DNA of 64,000 nt from Proteobacteria bacterium UBA6503 (GCA_002436405.1 DJLZ01000001.1:434713-498712), one strand, 5' to 3'; positions 44,358 to 53,679 are shown, counted from the first letter of the stretch. The notes: generated from the sequence alone by a model not told the origin. A program made the numbers and translations.

Positions 44358-44834
44358 TTAGTCTAATGCGCCACCTGAATCGCGCGGTTTTTGCAGATTA
44401 ACATCTGCCCCTGCCTTGTTGAGCATAACTTCTAACTCGTTAAGGGCGCTCCAGTCGCCTTGTTCAAGCTTACGAGGGATGTCAGAGTTTTGATAATCTT
44501 GAATAAGTTTACCAACGGTCATGTCCCAACGGTCTTGCACAGCGGCTTGGGCTTCGGCTTTGGTATCGTCTACCTTCTTCTGGGCTTCGGCTTTTGCTTG
44601 GGCTTTAAGGTTGTCCACTGTGGCTTGGTAGTCTTTTAAAACACGTTGCACATCTGGGTGGTTCAAAATTTTCTGAAGTTCTGGGTTGTTGGCGATGATT
44701 TCAAGCTCGCGCTGAATTTCGCTCCAGTCCCGCATTTCGGTGTTTTGGGCTTGGGCAGGTGTTATGGGCGCTGCAAAGGCAAGGGCTGTAAAAGCGCCTA
44801 CTGCCAAAAGATGTTTTGAAAATAAATAACGCAT
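44358..44834 (-). CDS. Hypothetical periplasmic coiled-coil protein
   Basis: The 158-residue protein has a signal peptide (ending PITPAQA) and a long Ala/Lys/Glu-rich helix with coiled-coil character (DNLKAQAKAEAQKKVDDTKA). The NNPELQKILNHPDVQRVLKD motif is notable: tandem NPE/HPD-type turns are seen in several small secreted alphaproteobacterial proteins. The function is unknown. Confidence 0.65.
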   Translation of the reverse strand: MRYLFSKHLLAVGAFTALAFAAPITPAQAQNTEMRDWSEIQRELEIIANNPELQKILNHPDVQRVLKDYQATVDNLKAQAKAEAQKKVDDTKAEAQAAVQDRWDMTVGKLIQDYQNSDIPRKLEQGDWSALNELEVMLNKAGADVNLQKPRDSGGALD

Positions 44835-44956
44835 AAATACCTTTATAAGGTTGTGGTAGTTGTGGCCAAGCCATTACTATATGGTATTAGTATGGCTATA
44901 AAAGGCCAACTCTTAAACCCTAATCGACGTCAAACAGTTTAAAAAAGCATATATCA

Positions 44957-45544
44957 ATGACCCATAAAATCATTCTTGCCTCGGGCTCTGAAGGCCGTAA
45001 ACAACAGCTAACCCGTGCGGGTATTGCGTTTGATATTAAAAAGCCTGACGTTGACGAAGAGGCTATTGCCCTCGAACACCAAGGGGCGTCACTGCGTGAT
45101 GTGGCTGAACACTTGGCTGTGGCTAAAGGCCTAGCTGTTTCTGAAAAACACCCAAATGCTGTTGTGATTGCGGGCGATCAAATTTGCGCCCTTGGGACGG
45201 AGGTTTTGCACAAACCTATGACCAACCAAAACGCCGTGATGCAACTTGAGCATCTTCAGGGTAAAACACATCACCTGCATACCTCGGCTGCTATTTGTAA
45301 AGGCGGCGAAGTGCTGTGGCAGTTTGCAACCACCACCGCTTTGCACATGCGTGAACTTTCACTCGATGAAATTGAAAACTACGTGGCACAAGACGATGTG
45401 CGCCACTGTTGCGGCAGTTATAAAATTGAAGGGCAGGGGATGCGCTTGTTCCAACGTATTGATGGTGACCAGTTCGCAATTGAGGGCTTGCCAATTCTTG
45501 ATGTGGTGAATACCCTATACGAATATAAGTTTATTGGTCTGTAG
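44957..45544 (+). CDS. maf: Maf family nucleoside triphosphate pyrophosphatase
   Basis: Maf proteins hydrolyse non-canonical nucleotides. The 195-residue protein has the signature IILASGSEGRKQQL, where the usual serine-proline pair (SPRR) is replaced by EGRK, and the catalytic VIAGDQICAL. It heads the familiar maf-coaE-dnaQ neighbourhood, but aroE (shikimate dehydrogenase), usually between maf and coaE in alphaproteobacteria, is absent. Confidence 0.9.
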   Translation: MTHKIILASGSEGRKQQLTRAGIAFDIKKPDVDEEAIALEHQGASLRDVAEHLAVAKGLAVSEKHPNAVVIAGDQICALGTEVLHKPMTNQNAVMQLEHLQGKTHHLHTSAAICKGGEVLWQFATTTALHMRELSLDEIENYVAQDDVRHCCGSYKIEGQGMRLFQRIDGDQFAIEGLPILDVVNTLYEYKFIGL

Positions 45545-45590
45545 CAATAAAATTTGCAATTAAAGGCCTAAATTAGGCAGGAAGAGCATC

Positions 45591-46241
45591 ATGTACATCC
45601 TAGGTTTAACTGGCGGTATGGCGAGCGGTAAAACAACTGTAGCAGGCTTTTTGAAGGCTTGTGGCGCAGCGATTGTTGATGCTGATAAAATCGTTCACGA
45701 TTTGCAGCAGGCAGGCACCGAAGAAACCAAAATCATTGCCGATAAACTTGGTAAAAACGTGTTGAATGAAGAAGGTGGCCTGAGCCGCCCGGCACTAGCT
45801 GCAGCCATTCAGGCAGATAAGTCAGTACTAACATTTCTTGAAGATGTTTTGCACCCTGCGGTGCGCCGTGAAGAGCTTAACCAACTAAAAGCCGCGGCGA
45901 ATACAGGTCACGGCGTTGCCATTCTTGATATTCCGCTTTTGTTTGAAACAGAGGCACACTTGCTAAGCGACGGTGTGGCTGTGTGCCACAGCCCGCTTGA
46001 AGTCCGTAAGGAGCGTGCCTTTGCCCGCCCTGGCATGAATGAAGATAAGTGGAAAAACCTGCTCGCCCGCCGTTGGGATGACGCTAAAATGCTGCAGCAT
46101 GCCGACTTTGTGATTGATACCAACACAACCCTGCCTGAAACCAAAGAGCAGGTGCAATCACTTTACGAACACATCGTTGAAACACTGGATGCCGAATTTT
46201 CAGCCGATGCCGCTTGGCCCCAAAAATGGGCCGCCATGTAG
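45591..46241 (+). CDS. coaE: Dephospho-CoA kinase
   Basis: CoaE carries out the last step of coenzyme A synthesis. The 216-residue protein has the P-loop GLTGGMASGKTTVAGF at the N-terminus and the VDADKIVHDL and LDIPLLFET motifs. It follows maf by 46 bases and ends in a terminator, convergent with the cytochrome b561-YceI gene. Confidence 0.96.
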   Translation: MYILGLTGGMASGKTTVAGFLKACGAAIVDADKIVHDLQQAGTEETKIIADKLGKNVLNEEGGLSRPALAAAIQADKSVLTFLEDVLHPAVRREELNQLKAAANTGHGVAILDIPLLFETEAHLLSDGVAVCHSPLEVRKERAFARPGMNEDKWKNLLARRWDDAKMLQHADFVIDTNTTLPETKEQVQSLYEHIVETLDAEFSADAAWPQKWAAM

Positions 46242-46257
46242 CGCATTTAACTAAATG

Positions 46258-46281
46258 AAAAGCCCTCAGACGAGGGCTTTT
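46258..46281. terminator. Bidirectional terminator between coaE and the b561-YceI gene
   Basis: AAAAGCCCTC pairs with GAGGGCTTTT around four bases, giving T runs in both directions. Confidence 0.85.
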
Positions 46282-46298
46282 CATAATGCGATATCATA

Positions 46299-47381
46299 TT
46301 AAAAAGGCTTAAACGTTGCCTGAATTTGCAACTCTACATTATCCGCGACCGAGCTTGTGTCGGCCCACTTGTCTTGGCCAACACCGTACTCAAGGCGCTT
46401 TAGAGTTGCGGTGCCTAGGACCACAAGCTCTTCTTCATTATTAGTGCTGATGTGCATCATCAATGTGAGGGGCTTAGTGGTATCACGTAGGGTAAGGTCA
46501 CCCAGTACAACGTATGTATCAGGCTCAGTCTGGTGCTTTACAACCTGATCAATTTTAAACGTCCCGTCAGGCCATTTGGCTGTGTTAAACCAATCTTTCT
46601 TTTGTAGCGCATCGCCCACCATTGGGTAGTCAGCGTCAATTTCAGTCAGGCTCACAGTAATGGTACCAGTGGTTTTTGTAAGGTCAGCAGGGTCCAGCTT
46701 CAGGTCAGTTGTATAGTGGGTAAACTTACCTTGTGACGGCGCATTGTTTACAAAGGCCGTAAACTGAATGTACGAAAAGTCTTTTTGTAAAACCCAGCGC
46801 TTATCAGCCGCATGGCCCATAGCAGGTGTAAGTAGTGCCACCAAAGGCAATACCCAAAGCATACGACGGAACACGCCATCTTTACGGATAAACAAATGGT
46901 AAAGGGCTGCCAGCACGTGGCCAACAATCACGGCAATAAACAAGTAGGCAATAACCTCGTGCGCTTCGTGGAAGAAGCTCGCCATTTCTTTATCCTTACC
47001 CATAATGCTAGGGGCGGTAAATAAGCCGTAAATGCTTACCTTTGAACCAAACGCTGATGACATCAACCAGCCACTTAGCGGCATGGCGACCATCAACACA
47101 TACAAGGCCAAGTGGCCAAGGTGGGCTAGGCGTTTTTCAATAGGGCGCATATCTTCAGGCAGCTTAGGAACACGGTGTGTGAAGCGCCAGTAAATACGGA
47201 AAGCTACCAAGAATAAAATCACAACGCCAGTGGCCTTGTGCCAGCCATATAGCTTGACGCTAAAAGGGCTAAATTCAATATCTGACATATATAGGCCTAG
47301 GCACAGCATGCCAATAAATAGAGTCGCCAAACCCCAGTGGAGTAGGCGACTCACAACATTATATTTTTGTGATTCTTGCAC
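46299..47381 (-). CDS. Cytochrome b561 fused to a periplasmic YceI domain
   Basis: The 360-residue protein joins a four-helix cytochrome b561 domain (residues about 5-190, with heme-ligand histidines in YNVVSRLLHWGLA, LYGWHKATG and FHEAHEVIAY) to a YceI lipocalin-like domain (about 195-360). CybB-type b561 passes electrons from quinol across the inner membrane; YceI binds polyprenyl quinone-like lipids. The fusion puts the lipid-binding domain in the periplasm directly at the b561. A separate YceI gene follows (in transcription order it is upstream, at 47394). Confidence 0.9.
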   Translation of the reverse strand: MQESQKYNVVSRLLHWGLATLFIGMLCLGLYMSDIEFSPFSVKLYGWHKATGVVILFLVAFRIYWRFTHRVPKLPEDMRPIEKRLAHLGHLALYVLMVAMPLSGWLMSSAFGSKVSIYGLFTAPSIMGKDKEMASFFHEAHEVIAYLFIAVIVGHVLAALYHLFIRKDGVFRRMLWVLPLVALLTPAMGHAADKRWVLQKDFSYIQFTAFVNNAPSQGKFTHYTTDLKLDPADLTKTTGTITVSLTEIDADYPMVGDALQKKDWFNTAKWPDGTFKIDQVVKHQTEPDTYVVLGDLTLRDTTKPLTLMMHISTNNEEELVVLGTATLKRLEYGVGQDKWADTSSVADNVELQIQATFKPF

Positions 47382-47393
47382 GTTTATTATTCC

Positions 47394-48020
47394 TTATTTT
47401 GCAAAAGGTCGGTCAGTTACAGCGCCGTTAAATTCGGCGTGAACTTCAATTTGAACATCAGCACTTACCATTGGTACCCAGTTGTCTAGGCCCCAGTCCG
47501 TACGGTCAAGGGTGGTTGTGGCGCTAAAGCCCATTGTGTTTTTGCTGTTCATTGGGTGAACACCGCCACCGTTAAACACAACATCAAAGGTTACTTGGTG
47601 GGTTTCGCCCATCATTGTAAGGTCGCCCGTCATCAAGCCAGTGGTCTCGGTTTGCATTTCAAGGTCGGTGGCTTCAAAAGTAATGTTTGGGTATTTTTCA
47701 GCGTCAAAGGCGTTGGCGCTTTTAAGTTCTTTTTCTAGCTTCTCGTTGTTGGTGTCGATGCTGTTGGTTTCAATGGTAATTGAAACATGACTCTCTTCCA
47801 CTTTATCGGTGTTGAGGTCAATCTCACCCGCTAGTTTATCAAAGCGGCCAATGTAGTCGGCAAAGCCCATGTGGCGCACTTTAAATAGCACTGTGGCGTG
47901 GCTAGCATCAAGCTGGTAAAGGCCTGCTGGCATTTCGGTAATGTCGGTGGTTTGAACTTCTGCAAGCGCTGGTGTCGCGAATGAGAAAGCGAGAATCGAT
48001 GATAGAATAAGTTTTTTCAT
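47394..48020 (-). CDS. Periplasmic YceI-family lipid-binding protein
   Basis: The 208-residue protein, started at the ATG at 48020, has a signal peptide (ending TPALA) and one YceI domain (YQLDASHATVLFKVRHMGFA, later GFSATTTLDRTDWG). YceI proteins are beta-barrel binders of isoprenoid quinones, sometimes secreted. It is 12 bases from the b561-YceI fusion and in the same direction, so the two form an operon. An upstream in-frame ATG at 48065 would bury the signal peptide. Confidence 0.92.
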   Translation of the reverse strand: MKKLILSSILAFSFATPALAEVQTTDITEMPAGLYQLDASHATVLFKVRHMGFADYIGRFDKLAGEIDLNTDKVEESHVSITIETNSIDTNNEKLEKELKSANAFDAEKYPNITFEATDLEMQTETTGLMTGDLTMMGETHQVTFDVVFNGGGVHPMNSKNTMGFSATTTLDRTDWGLDNWVPMVSADVQIEVHAEFNGAVTDRPFAK

Positions 48021-48118
48021 AGTAGGTCTGAGCTCCGTTGGGGAGTGCCTTCTCAAGAATGGCACGCCACTTTAATATTATTATTCAAACAAGGTACGTG
48101 CGTAGAGGGTAAATCCCC

Positions 48119-48787
48119 TTACCACATGTTGCCTTGAATTTTATCAATAAAGGCTTGGTGGGCGGCAAGCTCTTCAGCTGAGGCTGAAAAACCGCGCGGC
48201 GCACGGGCCAATGTTTTTTTGTATTTGCTGCTGTCAACGCCGTCATCATCTGCATCGTCGTCAAGGCTTAGGATAGGTTGTTGACCACCTGTAAGCTCAA
48301 GGTAAACGGCTGCAAGAAGCTGCGCATCCAAAAGCGCCCCGTGGAACGTACGGTCTGACAAATCAACTTCAAACCGACGACACAGCGCATCTAGACTAAC
48401 TTGCGAACCGGGAAATTGTTCCCGAGCAATTGCAAGCGTATCCACAACTTCGTTGGGCATGGTGTCAAAGTCGGCAAGGTTAAGCTCGTGATTTAGGAAG
48501 CGCACATCAAACTGGGCGTTGTGCGCAACGATAGGGTCACCGGCGATAAAGTCCAAAAAGTCTTGGGCGATGTCGCTAAAGATCGGCATGCCTGAAACTT
48601 TCTCGTTGGTAATGCCGTGAACACGAATAGCCGAGGCGTCAATCTCACGCTCGGGGTTAATGTACTGGTGGTAGCTACGGCCTGTAGGCAGGCGGTTAAT
48701 CACCTCAATGGCACCAATTTCAACAATCTTGTGGCCGTCTTCGGGGTTAAAGCCTGTTGTTTCGGTATCGAGTACAATTTCGCGCAT
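48119..48787 (-). CDS. dnaQ: DNA polymerase III subunit epsilon (proofreading exonuclease)
   Basis: DnaQ is the 3'-5' proofreading exonuclease of the replicative polymerase. The 222-residue protein has ExoI (VLDTETTGFNPEDG), ExoII (VAHNAQFDVRFLNHE) and ExoIII (FHGALLDAQLLAAVY) motifs of the DEDDh type. It belongs to the maf-coaE-dnaQ group, although the cytochrome genes are inserted between it and coaE and it reads from the opposite strand. Confidence 0.96.
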   Translation of the reverse strand: MREIVLDTETTGFNPEDGHKIVEIGAIEVINRLPTGRSYHQYINPEREIDASAIRVHGITNEKVSGMPIFSDIAQDFLDFIAGDPIVAHNAQFDVRFLNHELNLADFDTMPNEVVDTLAIAREQFPGSQVSLDALCRRFEVDLSDRTFHGALLDAQLLAAVYLELTGGQQPILSLDDDADDDGVDSSKYKKTLARAPRGFSASAEELAAHQAFIDKIQGNMW

Positions 48788-48817
48788 CTGGGTGTCCTAG
48801 GTGCTAGTTAATAAATA

Positions 48818-49813
48818 TTAATGTTCAATACGTGGGGTGGTGTTGCGGCGTGCCACGTTTGCACGCAAGAATACCATAAGCAACGCACCTGTGGTCATTG
48901 CAAAGCCTGAAACCACATCTAAAGTATCAAGCGTTGGGGTGTCCATAAGGCCCATGGCAACAAACAAACCTTCAGCGCCAAGGGTGGCAAATGGGGCAAG
49001 GGTTGCGGCCATCATCAGGTTTTCGGTCTTAAGCAGACGAGCGGCATACAAGTAAAGGTACATACTTGGTGCACGAAGTAGCACACCAATAATACCGCCA
49101 GCAATCCAAGTGCCGGGGTGAATAAAGCTTTCAAGCGATGGCGCTTTTGAAACCACCATCCCAACTGAACCTTCAAGCCCTTGCAGGATAGGCAGTGATT
49201 TTAAGTAAGCCAGTAGCAACGCCATAGCCACAAAGAAAAGGCTGGTCACAAGCAGTACAAAGCCTGTGTAGCGCAAGCGTGCACTAATGCCAGATGCACG
49301 GTTTGAAACGGGGTGGCTTTCAGCAATAACGGTCAGGAGTGTATCGCACACAGCAGCGGCAATCACCAACAGAACGGCAATGTTCAAAAAGCCATCGTCT
49401 TGGCGCAGCACAAGCATCGTGTAGCCACCAATAAGCAGGGCAAGACCTGGAATGTCACTACGTTGTGGCTTACGTTTGAAGATGAAGTAACCTGCAGCCA
49501 TGCCCATAATCACGTTAATACGCAGCATAAAGTTGGCTTCACTGGCACTAATACTGGTAAAGGCAAATACAAGGAATAGCGTCATCAATACGCGGAAGAA
49601 CCCAAATACCCATGTGTGGGCGTGGTAAAGGGTGTGGATTTTACCGTGCCCTTTGCCAGCAACTGCAAGCATAATAAGTGCACCCGTAATCAGGTTAACG
49701 CATGAGAAAATCCAAGGGTCGGCACCAACCACCACAACCGAGTAGCGGCTCGCAGCATCAAGCAGGCCCCAAAGAATAACAGCACTAAAGGCCAAAATAA
49801 GTCCGCGTTCCAT
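48818..49813 (-). CDS. EamA-family membrane protein, paralogue of the EamA-GGDEF protein
   Basis: This 331-residue protein has about ten membrane segments in two EamA halves. It shares position-for-position motifs with the membrane part of the EamA-GGDEF protein at 57633 (ISASEANFMLRINVI against ISATEASLVQRFSVI; LKTENLMMAATL against IKTENFLAVTAL; TTGALLMVF against VTGGALLMSV), so the two are paralogues in the same genome. As a free-standing protein it is probably a transporter of a small metabolite; the ligand is unknown. It lies 30 bases upstream of dnaQ. Confidence 0.85.
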   Translation of the reverse strand: MERGLILAFSAVILWGLLDAASRYSVVVVGADPWIFSCVNLITGALIMLAVAGKGHGKIHTLYHAHTWVFGFFRVLMTLFLVFAFTSISASEANFMLRINVIMGMAAGYFIFKRKPQRSDIPGLALLIGGYTMLVLRQDDGFLNIAVLLVIAAAVCDTLLTVIAESHPVSNRASGISARLRYTGFVLLVTSLFFVAMALLLAYLKSLPILQGLEGSVGMVVSKAPSLESFIHPGTWIAGGIIGVLLRAPSMYLYLYAARLLKTENLMMAATLAPFATLGAEGLFVAMGLMDTPTLDTLDVVSGFAMTTGALLMVFLRANVARRNTTPRIEH

Positions 49814-49841
49814 TTATATATTTCCCCCTAAATTGGATGCG

Positions 49842-50678
49842 CTATTTATCAAACAAGCGCTTGCTAAGTTGGCGGTGGGCGAGCCATAGGCTTACCACGC
49901 CGAATACTACCACATATACGGTGTAGAGTGTAGCGGTTGAAAGTTCAAGCGTCTCGGGTGCAATCAGCATCGGACGGATGACGTGAATCATCTGCGTCAT
50001 CGGGATTGACCATGCAATGTATTGCACCCACTCGGGGAAGCGATCAACCTCAAAAAATACGCCACAAAATAGGAAGGCAGGCGTTACCCAAAAGGTGAAG
50101 AAGTAGCTAAAAAACTCATACCCTTTGGCGTAAGCCATAATGAATAGCGAGAATGTGGCAAACGATAAGCAGCATAAAAAGATGTAAGGAATCACCGCAA
50201 TCACCATCATCGGATGGGGGATAGCGCCAATCGCAAGGCCTACAATCAGTACAGCAATCCCTGAAACCAAAGCCTTGGTGGCGGCCCAAACGGCCTCAGC
50301 GACCAAAATTTCAAACAGAGAAACGGGTGCTGCTAAAATAGCGTTATAGGTTTTTTGTAAATGAAAGCGCGAGAAGGCTGAAATTGAGCCTTCAAAACTT
50401 GCTTGGAAAAATACGGCGTTTGCCACAATACCTGGTAGCACATAAACCAAGTAGCTGGTGTTGCCCATTTGATCAATCACGGCACCTAGGCCAAAACCGA
50501 ACGCAAAGAGGAAGAGCAGGGGCTGCGCAAAACTCCCTGTCATTGAAGGCCAAAAGTGGGCCATCCAAACTTTAAGGTTACGCCACCACATGGCCCCTAC
50601 GCTGTTTAAAAACGAAGGCTGCGCCAACGGCGTTACAATGCTTGGGCTTTTACGAATTGAGCTTACAGGTGTGGTCAT
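49842..50678 (-). CDS. ABC-2 type transporter permease (NodJ-like)
   Basis: The 278-residue protein has six membrane segments and the ABC-2 pattern (FAFGFGLGAVIDQMG, then FCGVFFEVDRFPEW). The ATG at 50678 has a GGAGGA site; the upstream GTG at 50702 is rejected. With the ATPase gene just before it, it forms a NodIJ-like exporter whose substrate, a lipid or polysaccharide precursor in relatives, is not known. Confidence 0.9.
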   Translation of the reverse strand: MTTPVSSIRKSPSIVTPLAQPSFLNSVGAMWWRNLKVWMAHFWPSMTGSFAQPLLFLFAFGFGLGAVIDQMGNTSYLVYVLPGIVANAVFFQASFEGSISAFSRFHLQKTYNAILAAPVSLFEILVAEAVWAATKALVSGIAVLIVGLAIGAIPHPMMVIAVIPYIFLCCLSFATFSLFIMAYAKGYEFFSYFFTFWVTPAFLFCGVFFEVDRFPEWVQYIAWSIPMTQMIHVIRPMLIAPETLELSTATLYTVYVVVFGVVSLWLAHRQLSKRLFDK

Positions 50679-50691
50679 GTCTTCCTCCGCC

Positions 50692-51588
50692 TTACTTCTC
50701 ACGCAGGCTACGGCCTGTGAGGGTTAGGAACACGTCTTCCAAGTTTGCAGGGCGGTGCAGGTAAGGGGTGTCGGTTTTTAAAATTTTAGTAATAGCTTGC
50801 GGCTTTTCAGTGAAAAACAGCATGCTATCGCCAAGGTCTTCGCTGGTATTATTTTGCTTAATAATTTTAGCGTCCACAGGTTTTTGAAGTTCAAAAACAT
50901 GGGGTGGTACGTGGCGGGCAATCAGGTCTTTCGGGGTGCCTTCATCAAGTACTTTGCCACCGTCAACAATCACAATATCATCGCATAGGCGCTGGGCTTC
51001 ATCCATGTAGTGGGTGGTTAAAAGCAGTGTTTTACCTTGGCGCTTTAGGGCTGTGAGCTGCTGCCAAATAAGCAGGCGGGCTTGCGGGTCAAGGCCTGTT
51101 GTAGGTTCGTCCAAAATCACAAGGTCAGGGTCGGCGATAAGGGCACGGGCAATCACCAAGCGGCGCTTCATCCCGCCTGAAAGCATCACCACACGGGCGT
51201 CGGCTTTATCAGTCAGGCGCATAAAGCCTAAAAGCTCGGGCACACGGGTGGCTAAGTATTCTTTGCTGAGGCCAAAGTAGCGGCCGTAAATGTGCAGGTT
51301 TTCTGAGACTGAAAGATCAGGGTCAAGGTTGTCTTCTTGTGGGACCAAGCCAACCTTTGCACGTAAGTCGCGGTTCAGTTTTGAAGCATCACTCTCGAAC
51401 ACATCAAGGCTGCCTGATGTTGGTGCAGTGAGGCCCATAATCATGCGCATGGTGGTGGTTTTGCCAGCACCGTTAGGGCCAAGCAAGCCAACGCAGCGGC
51501 CTTGCGGCACTGAAAAGCTAACGTCTTTTACGGCTTGAACATTGCCAAAATGTCGGGCGAGGTTTTGTGCTTTGATAATCGTCTTCAT
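50692..51588 (-). CDS. ABC transporter ATP-binding protein (NodI-like)
   Basis: The 298-residue protein, started at the ATG at 51588, has Walker A (GPNGAGKTTTMRM), the signature (LSGGMKRRLVIARAL) and Walker B (LVILDEPTTGLDP). The C-terminal part after 230 is typical of the ABC-2 drug/lipid-export ATPases. It drives the permease encoded 13 bases downstream. Confidence 0.95.
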   Translation of the reverse strand: MKTIIKAQNLARHFGNVQAVKDVSFSVPQGRCVGLLGPNGAGKTTTMRMIMGLTAPTSGSLDVFESDASKLNRDLRAKVGLVPQEDNLDPDLSVSENLHIYGRYFGLSKEYLATRVPELLGFMRLTDKADARVVMLSGGMKRRLVIARALIADPDLVILDEPTTGLDPQARLLIWQQLTALKRQGKTLLLTTHYMDEAQRLCDDIVIVDGGKVLDEGTPKDLIARHVPPHVFELQKPVDAKIIKQNNTSEDLGDSMLFFTEKPQAITKILKTDTPYLHRPANLEDVFLTLTGRSLREK

Positions 51589-51671
51589 GCCCAACAGAAT
51601 ACGCCATTTAAAAAAGGCGCACAATTGCTAAAAGGCAAATGGTGGCAAGTGTTTATGCTGTCACCAAAGTG

Positions 51672-53201
51672 CTAAATAAAGTCAGCAATATCCGCTTCGT
51701 TTTTGAGGGTGGTTTGTAGGTCGACCATTACCGCATCAAGGCTGGCTTCGCTAGCTGGGCTTTCGCCTGTAACCACAAGCGATGGCACGTTTGATGAAGC
51801 ACGTACCAATCCCCATGTGCCGTCGGCCAGTACAAGGCGTACGCCGTTGACGGTGATAAGGTCTTTAATATCTTGGCCGCCTACTTGCTTGCCTGCTTTA
51901 AAGGCTTTTTTGAAGTGCTCAACCATATGGTCAACCACGCCGTATTTTTTCTCGTCTGGGCAAGCGGGGTGGTAGGTTGGGGCTTGGTAAGTTTCTGGCA
52001 GTTCAGCCATCAGTTCTTGTACTGATTTTTGCTGGTTATCCATGGCGCGCAGCAGCATAAGACCACCAGCTAGACCATCGTCGTAAAGGTCGCCTTTAGG
52101 GGTGGCGCTTGATGCTGGTTGGTTAAAGAAGAAGTGACCACTTTTCTCAAACCCGGCAAGGGCATTTTCTTCTGCTACTTTGCGCTTAATGTGCGAGTGA
52201 CCAGTCTTCCAGTAAATAACTTCTGCGCCCGTGTCTGTCAGCACGTCATCAACCATAAAGAGGCCTGTTGATTTAACGTCCACCACAAAGGTTGCCTTAG
52301 GGTTATGCTTGGCTAAAAAGCGCGCCAAGATAAGGGCAAGTTTGTCGTTGTACAAAAACGTACCTGTGGCATCGGCAACGCCTGTGCGGTCGCCGTCGCC
52401 ATCAAAACCAAGTCCAAGGTCGGCGTTTTCTTCACGTACTTTGGCGGCCAAAGCTTTCATGAAGGCAACGTTTTCTGGGTTTGGGTTAAAGTGCGGGTAG
52501 GTGTAATCCATCTCGGTATTTAGTGGAATCACATCACAGCCAACGGCCTTAAAAACATCCTCAGCAAATAGGCCAGCCGTGCCGTTACCTGTCGCCAGAA
52601 CAACCTTGTAAGGCTTTGAAAGTTTAACGCCATCGGTTAGGTGTTTAACGTAAGCTTCACGCACATCAAAGCGCTGCTGGTAGCTGCCGCCTTTGCCTTC
52701 TGTGGCAGGCTCAAAATCAGCGTTCAGAACAATATCTCTCAGCTCAGCCATCTGAATAGGGCCGTGGGTGAGGCGAGGCTCCAGACCCATTTTGACGCCG
52801 CTCCAGCCGTTATCGTTGTGGCTGGCAGTGACCATGGCAAGGCCTTGGGCATCAAGGTGGGTTTGTGCAAAGTAAACAGTTGGGCTAAGGCATAGGCCGA
52901 TATCAAACACAGTGCAGCCGCTGGCCATAAGGCCGTTCATTACGGCTTGCTTAATTGAAAGTGAGTAGCTGCGGTAGTCATGCCCCACAACAACTTTTGG
53001 GCTTGGTACATCTTTGTGATGGCGCTTCATTTGAGTGCCAAGGCCTAGGCCTAAGTAAAAGAAGCCGTTTAGGTTAATTTGGTCAAAAACCTGCCAGCGG
53101 GCGTCGTACTCACGAAAGCCGTTAGGGTCGATGACGGCCGTGGTTTCGTAAGCGGCTGTGTTGGCTTTAATGGTGGCATTTGGTTTTGCAAATTTAGTCA
53201 T
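51672..53201 (-). CDS. Phosphomannomutase/phosphoglucomutase (AlgC-type phosphohexomutase)
   Basis: This 509-residue enzyme interconverts hexose 1- and 6-phosphates for envelope polysaccharide synthesis. The active-site phosphoserine is in VTASHNDNGW, the metal loop is GFDGDGDRTG, the sugar-specificity loop is GFEKSGHFF and the phosphate loop is RASSNVPSLVV. The start at 53201 is preferred to an ATG at 53222. It overlaps the PCuAC gene by eight bases. Confidence 0.93.
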   Translation of the reverse strand: MTKFAKPNATIKANTAAYETTAVIDPNGFREYDARWQVFDQINLNGFFYLGLGLGTQMKRHHKDVPSPKVVVGHDYRSYSLSIKQAVMNGLMASGCTVFDIGLCLSPTVYFAQTHLDAQGLAMVTASHNDNGWSGVKMGLEPRLTHGPIQMAELRDIVLNADFEPATEGKGGSYQQRFDVREAYVKHLTDGVKLSKPYKVVLATGNGTAGLFAEDVFKAVGCDVIPLNTEMDYTYPHFNPNPENVAFMKALAAKVREENADLGLGFDGDGDRTGVADATGTFLYNDKLALILARFLAKHNPKATFVVDVKSTGLFMVDDVLTDTGAEVIYWKTGHSHIKRKVAEENALAGFEKSGHFFFNQPASSATPKGDLYDDGLAGGLMLLRAMDNQQKSVQELMAELPETYQAPTYHPACPDEKKYGVVDHMVEHFKKAFKAGKQVGGQDIKDLITVNGVRLVLADGTWGLVRASSNVPSLVVTGESPASEASLDAVMVDLQTTLKNEADIADFI

Positions 53202-53679
53202 TATTAAGCTCCACTGGTTCATCAGGTTGCTGGTGAATAATAGCTTTTACGTAAAGGTCAGGGCTATTTTTGAATTCAAGTTTAATAGGCACTTCCATGC
53301 CAAGCTCAAGCGGTTGCTTAAGGTCATTCATCAGTAGGTGAATACCACCTGGCTTTAGGTGCACAATTGATTGCGCGGGGATTTTAAGCTCTTGGTTTTC
53401 AAGCGGACGCATGGTTTTAACTTGGTAGCCATAGTCATGGGTGTATTGCAAAATAACCTCTTTTGCAAAAGGGGTGCTGGCACCTGTAAGCACATCGTCT
53501 TTATCGCTGTTATTAACAATGCTCATGTAAGCTGGGCGTGCGCTTAGCCACTTAGGGGCGGTAAGGGTGTAAGGGTTTTCAATCTCGATAGGTTTTGGGC
53601 GGTAGTATGTTGGGCGCTCAGCAAAGGCTGGGGTGGCCACACTCAAAATTGCCAAAACAGTCAGGATAATATGTTTCAT
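53194..53679 (-). CDS. Periplasmic copper chaperone PCu(A)C-like protein
   Basis: The 161-residue protein has a signal peptide (ending TPAFA) and the cupredoxin-like PCuAC pattern with YMSIVNNSDKDDVLTGAST and LKPGGIHLLMNDL, the latter holding the His and Met. Part of the copper-binding set is altered: the usual His in the ELHE-like strand reads ILQYTH here. PCuAC delivers copper to cytochrome oxidase. It overlaps the phosphohexomutase gene and abuts a DUF971 gene (both reading frames touch at 53679). Confidence 0.78.
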   Translation of the reverse strand: MKHIILTVLAILSVATPAFAERPTYYRPKPIEIENPYTLTAPKWLSARPAYMSIVNNSDKDDVLTGASTPFAKEVILQYTHDYGYQVKTMRPLENQELKIPAQSIVHLKPGGIHLLMNDLKQPLELGMEVPIKLEFKNSPDLYVKAIIHQQPDEPVELNND

